From an uncultured Flavobacteriaceae bacterium (GTDB lineage: Bacteria; Bacteroidota; Bacteroidia; Flavobacteriales; Flavobacteriaceae), in the NCBI GenBank assembly GCA_947500525.1, contig CANMSH010000005.1, positions 124,001-188,000 on the forward strand: a DNA stretch of 64,000 bases, in the 5' to 3' direction. The notes beneath the pieces are model-generated. The model was not told where the DNA came from, made no database searches, and saw nothing but the letters and a program-made list of their open reading frames with translations. This document shows, piece after piece, positions 42,572 through 49,791 of this stretch; position 1 is the stretch's first letter, and every line of letters starts with the position of its first letter. Made by a program: the position numbers and the translations under genes.

Positions 42572-43627
42572 ATGAGAAAAATTCATACTCCAAAAACGTC
42601 TACAAATGATGAATTAAAAAAGTCCATTGTATTGGTACATGGTTTGGGAGGTAGTTCATTAAGCTGGACTGATCCTAAAAACAAAAACCGATTTGTAGAA
42701 AGGTTTCTTGGGGAGGAAGGAGTAGCAGAACATTTCTCAATATACATCTTTGAATATCCCACTAACATATTTGAACCTTTTACAATATGGAAAAGATTAT
42801 TATCTCTAATACCAATAACTGGTTCAAAGAGAAAAAAGCGGAATAAAAAATTCAATGTAGGTATTAGACAAATATCACTGCAATTAGCTTCAGATGTACG
42901 AGAAGTACTTTTAGAATATGATTCAATTAGTTTAATCACTCATAGTATGGGAGGATTAGTTTCAAAACGAGCAATGGTAGAGTTGCGAGACAAAGTACAA
43001 AAAGTATCATTATATGTATCATTATCGGTTCCACACAGAGGGTCTATTTTGGCAACAATTGGTTCAAAGCTTCTAAAAAACCCTCAATTAGTCGATCTAA
43101 GTGGATTTTCAGAATTCACGAGTGAGTTAACGGATAGTTATTCAAACTTGAATTACAAGCCAAAAGCCATATATCAGCGAGGTAATCAGGATGAAATTGT
43201 GACAGAAGGTGCGGCCATTCCTGATGGAGTGCTTGCAAAAGACAGAATAGATACTGGAGACAATCATTTCACTGTTTTACAAATTGATAAGCCCAATTCG
43301 AATCCAGTTTTTTTAAGAGTACTTAAAGAGCTCGAAATTATTAAATTTCAGTCAAGTAGTAATGGGAAAGCCAACTCTCCAATAAATTTCACAGTGCCTG
43401 AAAACTGGTCGTTTCAATCGACAATCCAAGCTCTAGTAGAATCATCAAATTGTACTTCAGAATTTGTGGGGTTCTCAAAAGAAGAACTAAAACTTGAATT
43501 AAGACCTAACGAGATTTCGAAGGAAAACACATTTCAAGCAGTTGAGTCCATTAAATTCTTAAATGACAATATTCCCGAATATGAAATTCAAATAATAAAG
43601 AATCACTTTAAAATAATTAAAAAATGA
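42572..43627 (+). CDS. Lipase/PGAP1-like alpha/beta hydrolase with extra C-terminal domain
   Basis: A 351-residue cytoplasmic protein. Residues ~15-260 form an alpha/beta hydrolase: IVLVHGLGGSSLSW (oxyanion region), THSMGG with nucleophile S125, the SLSVPHRGS strand, and a His in GDNHFTVLQ. This pattern matches the DUF676/PGAP1-like lipase group. From residue ~270 a separate ~80-residue domain follows (FTVPENWSFQSTIQALVE ... IKNHFKIIKK) which I cannot name. No signal peptide is present. The last 4 bases overlap a small cysteine-rich gene. The pairing suggests an effector or conflict cassette, but there is no cyclase, NTPase or toxin partner to prove it. Confidence 0.75.
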   Translation: MRKIHTPKTSTNDELKKSIVLVHGLGGSSLSWTDPKNKNRFVERFLGEEGVAEHFSIYIFEYPTNIFEPFTIWKRLLSLIPITGSKRKKRNKKFNVGIRQISLQLASDVREVLLEYDSISLITHSMGGLVSKRAMVELRDKVQKVSLYVSLSVPHRGSILATIGSKLLKNPQLVDLSGFSEFTSELTDSYSNLNYKPKAIYQRGNQDEIVTEGAAIPDGVLAKDRIDTGDNHFTVLQIDKPNSNPVFLRVLKELEIIKFQSSSNGKANSPINFTVPENWSFQSTIQALVESSNCTSEFVGFSKEELKLELRPNEISKENTFQAVESIKFLNDNIPEYEIQIIKNHFKIIKK

Positions 43628-43935
43628 GTTCAAAATGTAATTGTCCTTCCCCTCCAGGAGGAGGTACTGATTGTCCGTCAGGAAGCTTAGCTATATGCCG
43701 GTCTCAAAACGGAAAATGCGAAACTTCATGCCGAAATATTCCTGAAGGCTTATCGAGAAATGGTGCAATAAACTGGCAAATAAATTTAATTAGAAATGAG
43801 AATAGACCATTAACTCAAAATATCACAACTGCAGACTTGCAGTTTTTATCCAGTGGTAAATATCTAGTAAGAAGATTTGGCGGCAGTAATATTACGATTT
43901 CATTTTCTTCTCCATCTTCAGGATTATTTAAATAG
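43624..43935 (+). CDS. Small cysteine-rich protein, unknown function
   Basis: A 103-residue protein translated from an ATGA overlap with the hydrolase stop. The first 36 residues hold six cysteines (C5, C7, C17, C25, C32, C36) around CNCPSPPGGG and LAICR; the rest (residues 45-103) is a helix and beta-strands ending SSPSSGLFK. There is no signal peptide, so a metal-binding knuckle is more likely than disulfides. I do not recognise the family. Its tight coupling to the hydrolase suggests a partner, inhibitor or substrate. Bases 43936-44192 after it contain short inverted repeats only (for example ACTGC/GCAGT near 44157). Confidence 0.6.
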   Translation: MSSKCNCPSPPGGGTDCPSGSLAICRSQNGKCETSCRNIPEGLSRNGAINWQINLIRNENRPLTQNITTADLQFLSSGKYLVRRFGGSNITISFSSPSSGLFK

Positions 43936-44192
43936 GATTAAGTAAAGTCGAGAACAATGTATACAAATCATAGCACCCTACAGGATGCTACGCTTCATAT
44001 ACTAAACGTCAGGCGTCATTAATGAAAACCGAGAATGAAATTTGAAATTATCGTAAATAATATATCTGATGACGTTAATTTAGACGACACTATAAGTCCG
44101 ACTGACAACAAATCAGTTCTTGCTTAAATTTATTATCTTTTCGTTCGCAAAACAGCACTGCGTTTAGCAGTTCGTTAGCACCACGATAAAGA

Positions 44193-45032
44193 ATGAAAAA
44201 AATCTATATTCTATTTCTAGTAGCTTTAGTGCTTTCTTGTACAAAGAAAAAGAAGTATGCCTATAAAGAACAGCATCCTCAAAGTGAACGCGAAGTTGTC
44301 GTTTCAGCATTTCAAACCTTTATCGACTCGGCAAATGTAAAAGGTTCAATGCTGGTCTATAATTTAAAGGATGACACCTACTATTCAAACGATTTTAATT
44401 GGGCGACAAAAGGAAATTTACCGGCTTCTACATATAAAATAACCAATTCAATCATCGCTCTAGAAACAGGAGTCGTGCAAAATGACAGTACACTATTTAT
44501 ATGGAACGGAGAAAAAAGAGGAATGAAGGTTTGGGAGCGCGACATGATTTTTAAAGAAGCTTTTCATTATTCTTGTGTACCTTGTTATCAAGAAATAGCA
44601 AGAAAAATTGGTGCAACACGCATGAATACCTATTTAGACAAGCTCAACTATGGAAAAATGGACGTTGATACCACGAATATTGACTTGTTTTGGCTTGAAG
44701 GAAAGTCTCAAATTAATCAATATCAACAAATAGATTTTTTAAAGCGGTTGTATACTTCGGCATTGCCAATTTCTAAACGCACCGAAACGATAATGAAAAG
44801 AATGATGGTGATAGAAGAACATGAAACGTATACACTTAGCGGAAAAACAGGCTGGTCCATAAGAAATGGAAATAACAATGGTTGGTTTGTTGGATTTGTA
44901 GCACTAAAAGAAAACACCTATTTCTTCGCAACCAATATAGAACCCAACCAAAAATTTAATATGGATATGTTCCCTATGATTAGAAAAGAACTCACCTTTA
45001 AAGCATTGGAGCACTTGGGAGTGATGAACTAA
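44193..45032 (+). CDS. Class D (OXA-type) beta-lactamase homologue, lipoprotein
   Basis: A 279-residue lipoprotein (VLSCTKK, Cys about residue 16). It has the class D set: PASTYK with nucleophile S79 and carbamylatable K82, SCV (SxV motif) in HYSCVPC, the WLEG tryptophan loop, and SGKTGW (KTG). The YGN motif is YGK here. Class D enzymes open beta-lactams by an acyl-enzyme; whether this one gives resistance or is a penicillin sensor-like protein cannot be told. It stands alone with no transposon around it, so it is probably an intrinsic chromosomal gene. Confidence 0.83.
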   Translation: MKKIYILFLVALVLSCTKKKKYAYKEQHPQSEREVVVSAFQTFIDSANVKGSMLVYNLKDDTYYSNDFNWATKGNLPASTYKITNSIIALETGVVQNDSTLFIWNGEKRGMKVWERDMIFKEAFHYSCVPCYQEIARKIGATRMNTYLDKLNYGKMDVDTTNIDLFWLEGKSQINQYQQIDFLKRLYTSALPISKRTETIMKRMMVIEEHETYTLSGKTGWSIRNGNNNGWFVGFVALKENTYFFATNIEPNQKFNMDMFPMIRKELTFKALEHLGVMN

Positions 45033-45091
45033 AGTACTACTATTGTATAACCCATTCTGAAAGCTTATACAGACAAACAAATGAATCAAAA

Positions 45092-45901
45092 ATGAACCAT
45101 CGAAATATTTTTTTGCTACTCATTTTTACAATTTTAGCTTGTAACCATACTGATAAAAAAGAACCTGTATTAGAGCATATCGATAGCGCCAAAGATCTGA
45201 TAAAACTTTCTATTTCATATCATGATCCACATGACAATTGGAAACATTTTAAATCAACTATTGAAATAAATTCAAAAGTTTTTTGGGAAAACGGAGGCGT
45301 TGCAGCAAAAAACAGTAGTAACCTTTTCTTTGACAATCATAAAGATGTTTTTAAGATGTACTCACTAAGAAATAGTACTGAATTTATAAATGGAACAAAG
45401 TATAAAAATGAGATTAAACATCAGGGAGAAATTAGTAAGGATACCTGTTATAATAAAGTTTTAAATGAAATGCTACCAGAGATTGCATCAAAATATACAT
45501 GGATTAATGGTTGTAATGGTATCACTTTTTTTAGAGATTATTATTCTTATTTAATTGGGATGCCTATGAAATTATTAGATACTCAGGCCATCATAAATGA
45601 TACTATTTTCGAAAGAACTTATAACGACATTAGCTATGATGTTATTAAAGTGAATTATAAACCTATTGATGAAGGGCCTGTTTGGTATTTCTATTTTGAT
45701 AAAAAAAATCATGCTTTCGAATTGTGCAAATTCACTTCAATTGAAGATGAAAATAAAGGAGGTGAGTATATTATTTACAAACAAGAAAAAAAAGTGCAAG
45801 ACATGAGGCTAAAGAGTCAACAAATTTGGCTCTATAACACCCCCGAATTAGACACTTTAGGTATTGACAATTTACAGTTCAAAGCGTCAGAAAATAACTA
45901 A
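45092..45901 (+). CDS. DUF6503-like lipoprotein
   Basis: A 269-residue lipoprotein (TILACNH, Cys about residue 17). The pattern ISYHDPHDNWKHFKSTIEI, DYYSYLIGMPMKLLD, ISYDVIKVNY and GPVWYFYFDKKNHAFELCKF is that of the DUF6503 beta-rich family common in flavobacteria, thought to be outer-membrane or periplasmic, function unknown. It starts 59 bases after the beta-lactamase homologue. Confidence in the family is moderate; that it is a real gene is sure. Confidence 0.7.
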   Translation: MNHRNIFLLLIFTILACNHTDKKEPVLEHIDSAKDLIKLSISYHDPHDNWKHFKSTIEINSKVFWENGGVAAKNSSNLFFDNHKDVFKMYSLRNSTEFINGTKYKNEIKHQGEISKDTCYNKVLNEMLPEIASKYTWINGCNGITFFRDYYSYLIGMPMKLLDTQAIINDTIFERTYNDISYDVIKVNYKPIDEGPVWYFYFDKKNHAFELCKFTSIEDENKGGEYIIYKQEKKVQDMRLKSQQIWLYNTPELDTLGIDNLQFKASENN

Positions 45902-46046
45902 TATGAATACGGTGTATAATTCAATGCATCTTACTGTGATGGTGCATTGCGAAATAATCAATACTAAAACTACACTATTTTATAGGATAGCGGTAGATCA
46001 ATGAAAATCATAATGAATCGTCTAAAATTTTCTATGCATTGAGCAA

Positions 46047-46391
46047 ATGAAAAATTACAATTTATATACTTGTAATATTGAGAGGTCTGAAATAAATGGC
46101 AATTATACTGTTTGGCTACCAGAACAGCCCGATAATGATTTTATAGATTTACTCGTAGATAAACATCATATAAGTCAAGGCAGCATATGGGAAATTCTAT
46201 TAAAAGTAGCTGCAAAGAATAGTGACTTAGATGTTTCGAAGGTATATTTTGAACCTGAGGGAGATGTTTTTGTTGCATATACCAGTGATTATGAATTAAG
46301 TAAAAAAATGGAGATTATTCTAAACGGACTCGTTTTAAATCACAAGTATCTAGTTGAGATGGTCAATTTAAGCAGGCTAAAAAATCAATAG
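46047..46391 (+). CDS. Possible Imm51-like immunity protein
   Basis: A 114-residue cytoplasmic protein. The segment GSIWEILLKVAAKN followed by KVYFEPEGDVFVAYTSD and helices (ELSKKMEIILNGLVLNHKYLVEMV) resembles Imm51-type immunity proteins, where a glycine-tryptophan turn precedes a FDPE...F.(V/A)Y strand. Imm proteins neutralise polymorphic toxins. No toxin gene lies beside it, so it would be an orphan. The match is from memory of the family pattern and is tentative; otherwise unknown. The spacer before it (45902-46046) has a hairpin-prone TGCATC/GATGgTGCA pair. Confidence 0.45.
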   Translation: MKNYNLYTCNIERSEINGNYTVWLPEQPDNDFIDLLVDKHHISQGSIWEILLKVAAKNSDLDVSKVYFEPEGDVFVAYTSDYELSKKMEIILNGLVLNHKYLVEMVNLSRLKNQ

Positions 46392-46492
46392 CACGTTAGA
46401 AACCTGCCTCTGATATATTAATATTAGATAAGCGCATTTCAATAAGACAGACATACAGACTAAACCTTAAAAAGGTGTTGCTATACCCTCTC

Positions 46493-47533
46493 TTAGAATT
46501 TTAAAATACTTTTTATTTCATCTGAAATATCAAACATATTTTGGCGTTTTTGATTGGCTTGAACGATAATGGTGAGTACATCTTTACCATTGTTAAATCT
46601 TTTAAGAATGCATTCATAATTACCAGCCTCACCATGATGATAATGTTCTTTTATAATGCCGTTTTTCCATGTAACACCGCCCAAAGGAGCTTGGATATTA
46701 CCCCAAAAATCAGCTTCTTCAGATAAAAACTGTACTGATTCTTTACTAATTATGTTAAAGGCATGTAAATGAGTTAACCAATTGTATATGTCTTTTGCAG
46801 TTAGTCTAAAAATCACACCTGTTATCGTTGCTTTATGAGCATCTTCCTTCAAATTTTCATCAAAAGGAATGGCCATTAAGTCTCTATTTAACACAGGAAC
46901 TTCTGATAGGAGCTGCGCATTGTCTAAGCCAAAAGGCTTGAATAAATTCTCTTTTACATACTTAGGAAACGGTTGCCTTGAAACAGCGGCTACAATTTGC
47001 CCCAATAAAATGGGACTGTAATTGGTATATAAATAATCAGAACCTGGTTTAAATTCTAACTCGGTGAGTTTTAAGAGATCATTATTAAGTTTTTGATCGG
47101 TAATTCTTTCATTCTTTCCAAAATACGTGTCCCAAGCTACTTTAGGTAAACCACTGGTATATTGTAACAGATTTTTTATGGTAATTTTAGAAGACCAGTT
47201 TGGTAAATCTTTTAAGTACTTGCTAATTTTATCATCAGTATTCAACAGGCCTTTTTCTTGAAGCTACATAATTGCAACTGCCGGGAATTCTTTATACACA
47301 GACCCTAAATCGAATCTATATGCATTGGTTAATTTTGTGGTCTTAGAACCATCCGAAAAGCCAAACGAATTTTCATAAATTGTTTTTCCGTTTTTAACGA
47401 CTAACACGTTTCCGTTAAACTTACCTTTTTGTGCCAGTTCTTGCATATAGGCATCTATATAAGTGTGGCTCTTACAGCTAATAAGAGTTAATGTAGTACA
47501 TAAGAATAGTAGCGAAGTGAAAATACCTTTCAT
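46493..47533 (-). pseudogene. Serine hydrolase (class C beta-lactamase fold) broken by one stop codon
   Basis: Reading on the minus strand from ATG 47533 (lipoprotein signal ending LISCK), the protein runs through SxxK (LGSVYKEF) to AVAIM, meets TAG at 47266-47264, and continues in the same frame with LQEKGLLNTDDKISKYL to the natural stop at 46493. All catalytic motifs are intact: SVYK before the stop, YTN (DYLYTNYSP) and HHG after it. The two parts together have the normal ~345-residue length. A single recent nonsense change, with no frameshift, explains it; translation read-through cannot be excluded. Confidence 0.85.
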
Positions 47534-47730
47534 AACAGTTTTTAAGTTAGTTCTATTTGATAGACGAATCGAACCGGGCTTTGTTACTTTATTGAAATCT
47601 ATATCTATCTGCAACTGTAATTTAATCATGAGAAAATCTTCGCAATTTTACTCGGGTAAGTTTTCTTTTATTACTTTAGTTGGCAACTGTAACATCTTCT
47701 TAGAAAGGATTTGTACAGAAATCAAAAACT

Positions 47731-48390
47731 ATGAAAATAAGAGTTATCATTGCGGTCATAACCATATTTGCCCTTATTGAATGCTATGCCCAAATTAAAA
47801 AACCTTCTGACGCGATACCGAAAGGATATGAGCTCTACGAAACTTACTTTGGAGATCTCAATAATGACGGCCATGACGACAGTGTACTCATTATTAAAAA
47901 TACAGATACAAGTAAGATTGTATCTAATAGATTCGATAAAATAGTAGACAGAAATAGACGTGGTATTATTGTATTATTAAAAAGTGATAAGGGCTATACT
48001 ATTGTCGACAAAAACTATGACTGTTTTTCTTCAGAAAATGAAGATGGCGGGGTATATTATCCTCCTGAACTTAATATTGACTTTCAAAAAGGAAACTTAA
48101 TCGTACAATATAGTCATGGTAGATATGGATATTGGAGCTATACCTTCAGACGACGAGATGCCCATTTTGAATTAATTGGGTTTGATATAAGTAACAATCG
48201 AAGCGCAATAGTAAATAGCGAAATGAGCATCAATTTTTTAACCAAAAAGAAACTATTTAAAGAAAATACCAACGAAAACGCCGAAGGTGGTGATGAAGTA
48301 TTTAAAGAAACTTGGAGTACAATTAAAATTGACAAGCTTCTAAAATTGGCTGAAATTGTAGATTTCGACGAATTAAACTTGCACCATTAG
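47731..48390 (+). CDS. Secreted calcium-loop protein, conserved in flavobacteria
   Basis: A 219-residue exported protein (signal MKIRVIIAVITIFALIECYAQ). The mature N-terminus has a DLNNDGHDD calcium-binding-type loop as in FG-GAP/VCBS repeats, then DRNRRGIIVLLKSDKG, NYDCFSSENEDGGVYYPPEL and QYSHGRYGYWSYTFR. The same order of motifs occurs in other flavobacterial hypothetical proteins I recall, but no function is known. It starts ~200 bases upstream-divergent from the broken serine hydrolase and ends 3 bases before the next gene. Confidence 0.68.
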   Translation: MKIRVIIAVITIFALIECYAQIKKPSDAIPKGYELYETYFGDLNNDGHDDSVLIIKNTDTSKIVSNRFDKIVDRNRRGIIVLLKSDKGYTIVDKNYDCFSSENEDGGVYYPPELNIDFQKGNLIVQYSHGRYGYWSYTFRRRDAHFELIGFDISNNRSAIVNSEMSINFLTKKKLFKENTNENAEGGDEVFKETWSTIKIDKLLKLAEIVDFDELNLHH

Positions 48391-48393
48391 TAC

Positions 48394-48984
48394 ATGAAAA
48401 AAACGAGTCGATTTATAATTTGGGTACTAGCCACCTTGGCATTTACAGCAGGTATTTGCTATGTCTTTAGTCTTTTCCCTAAGTATTTTCCTTTTGATGG
48501 CTTTCTTTTTGCCTTTGAAGTACATTTTCTATTAATGGCTTGGTTTGCATTTTCAACACCTCACTTACAATTAGACTATGCATGGAGTTATTTCGAGCCA
48601 AAAAAAATGGAACAAAAAGGTGCAATCTATACCTACTTTGGTGTGAATCTATTTAGAAAATTTCTGGTACATATTGGTTGGGAAAAGTTTACAGAATCGA
48701 TGAATGTTCCGGTTAAAAATGATGTAGAAAATTTAAAAAAGCGAGAGAAAAATACCCGTGCTGGAGAATTTTCTCATCTTGTAATTGCCATTCTCGTGTT
48801 GCTTTTAGCTTTAATTCTAACAAATTCGTTCAACGAAGCGAAATGGCTCATTGTGACGAATATTCTATTTCATATATATCCAATTATAACCCAACGCTAT
48901 AATAGACCTAGATATTTAAGAGCCATTCGTATTTTAGAAAAAAGAAGTACTTCAAAAACTCCCGCCCATACCTCAACTAAATAA
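48394..48984 (+). CDS. Membrane protein resembling CrtO-type carotenoid glycoside acyltransferases
   Basis: A 196-residue membrane protein with two N-terminal helices (residues ~8-58) and two more at ~125-165. The pattern YFEPKKMEQKGAIYTYFGVNLFRKFLVHIGW, EFSHLVIAIL and NILFHIYPIITQRYNRPRYLR recalls the glycosyl-4,4'-diaponeurosporenoate acyltransferase (CrtO) family, especially the H...N...YPI...QRYNRxR end. No carotenoid genes are near, so the substrate is open. It follows the upstream gene by 3 bases and is likely co-transcribed. Confidence 0.5.
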   Translation: MKKTSRFIIWVLATLAFTAGICYVFSLFPKYFPFDGFLFAFEVHFLLMAWFAFSTPHLQLDYAWSYFEPKKMEQKGAIYTYFGVNLFRKFLVHIGWEKFTESMNVPVKNDVENLKKREKNTRAGEFSHLVIAILVLLLALILTNSFNEAKWLIVTNILFHIYPIITQRYNRPRYLRAIRILEKRSTSKTPAHTSTK

Positions 48985-48999
48985 GACCTTAGTTCTTAT

Positions 49000-49086
49000 T
49001 TAAATTATGCTCGTATCGCATGAATTAATTAACTTGCCTATGTGTTGCGAAAACTAGAACTGATTTTCGTTACTAAGAACGAGCAA
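49000..49086. repeat. Intergenic repeat, copy 1
   Basis: The segment starting ATTATGCTCGTATCGCATG and running through TGAATTAATTA aligns over ~70 bases with 52590-52655 (shared blocks TGCTCGT, TGAATTAATTA, TTG, GAAAA, AAC, TTTT). Within it TGCTCGT (49008-49014) is the inverse of ACGAGCA (49079-49085), and CGAAAA/TTTTCG forms an inner hairpin. It sits between a CrtO-like gene and an XRE regulator, 4 bases before a possible ATG. Confidence 0.5.
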
Positions 49087-49123
49087 ATAGATGGCATACA
49101 TTAACCAAATTTGTCATGTAAAA

Positions 49124-49690
49124 ATGAAAGAAGTGAATACACTGAAAGAATATAGAAAAACAAAGAATTATACCCAAGAAGAGTTAGCCAAGCAATCGGG
49201 TATATCTATTAGAACTATTCAGCGTATTGAAAAGGGATTGACCAAGGGGAGTCCTCATACTTTAAAAGCACTAGCAAAAACGCTAGATATTAAAAGTTCA
49301 GATATTATAATGTTAGCAGAAGAGAATAACGCTGCTACGAAGGATTCCCATAAATTAAAACTTATGAATTTTAGTATTTTATCTGTCTTACTTATTCCTT
49401 TTGGTAATATTATTGTTCCAACCATTTTTTTTCTTTTTCATAAATCGAATGAACATGTAAATAACTTGGGCAGGAGAATATTAAGCATTCAAATACTCAG
49501 TACTTTTCTGTTATCTGCTATAGCAATAGGTCTTTTCTTTATTATTGGTCGCGGAGGCGGAGCTATTCCTTTACCTGTGCCCATAATTTACTTCATGTAT
49601 ACAACAGTAAACATCATCATTGTAATTCATACGTCTATGGCCATAGACAAAAATAAGCAGATCCTAAAGTTCTTTCCAGACATAGTGTAA
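49124..49690 (+). CDS. XRE-type regulator with membrane-spanning C-terminus
   Basis: A 188-residue protein from ATG 49124 (an in-frame ATG at 49091 would add 11 residues). Residues ~5-60 are a helix-turn-helix (YTQEELAKQSGISIRTIQRIEKG), and the remaining chain has three hydrophobic helices, so DNA binding is membrane-tethered; this layout is common in flavobacteria. The perfect 21-base palindrome 40 bases after its stop, over the promoter of the next gene, is a natural candidate for its operator. Confidence 0.8.
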   Translation: MKEVNTLKEYRKTKNYTQEELAKQSGISIRTIQRIEKGLTKGSPHTLKALAKTLDIKSSDIIMLAEENNAATKDSHKLKLMNFSILSVLLIPFGNIIVPTIFFLFHKSNEHVNNLGRRILSIQILSTFLLSAIAIGLFFIIGRGGGAIPLPVPIIYFMYTTVNIIIVIHTSMAIDKNKQILKFFPDIV

Positions 49691-49729
49691 TAAGGCTATT
49701 GTCATAAAAATGTCGCAAAAACGGCTTAT

Positions 49730-49750
49730 GACTTTTTAGCCTAAAAAGTC
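49730..49750. promoter_or_regulatory. Perfect 21-base palindrome over the serine hydrolase promoter
   Basis: GACTTTTTAG and CTAAAAAGTC are perfect inverted repeats around one C. The palindrome covers the -33 region of the promoter at 49735-49768, so it can act as an operator; it could also fold as a hairpin after the XRE gene. Confidence 0.55.
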
Positions 49751-49768
49751 CTTATTCGAATAATTTTG
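49735..49768 (+). promoter_or_regulatory. Promoter of the serine hydrolase gene
   Basis: TTTA (49735-49738), 22 bases, TAATTTTG (49761-49768). The -7 element is a perfect TAnnTTTG. The start would be near 49775, 17 bases before ATG 49792. Confidence 0.5.
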
Positions 49769-49791
49769 ACGTCAATCAAAACAGATCGAAT

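Noticed and set aside
42583-42939. Open frame of 118 codons on the minus strand
   Set aside because: Antisense to the lipase-like hydrolase whose motifs are in the other strand.
42572-43935. CBASS- or toxin-type defence system
   Set aside because: No nucleotide cyclase, NTPase, HNH or known toxin gene is adjacent; kept only as an inference in the findings.
43936-49090. Possible integron cassette array (small unrelated genes with hairpin-prone spacers)
   Set aside because: Genes lie on both strands, spacers lack a repeated attC core (GTTRRRY at both ends), and no integrase is present.
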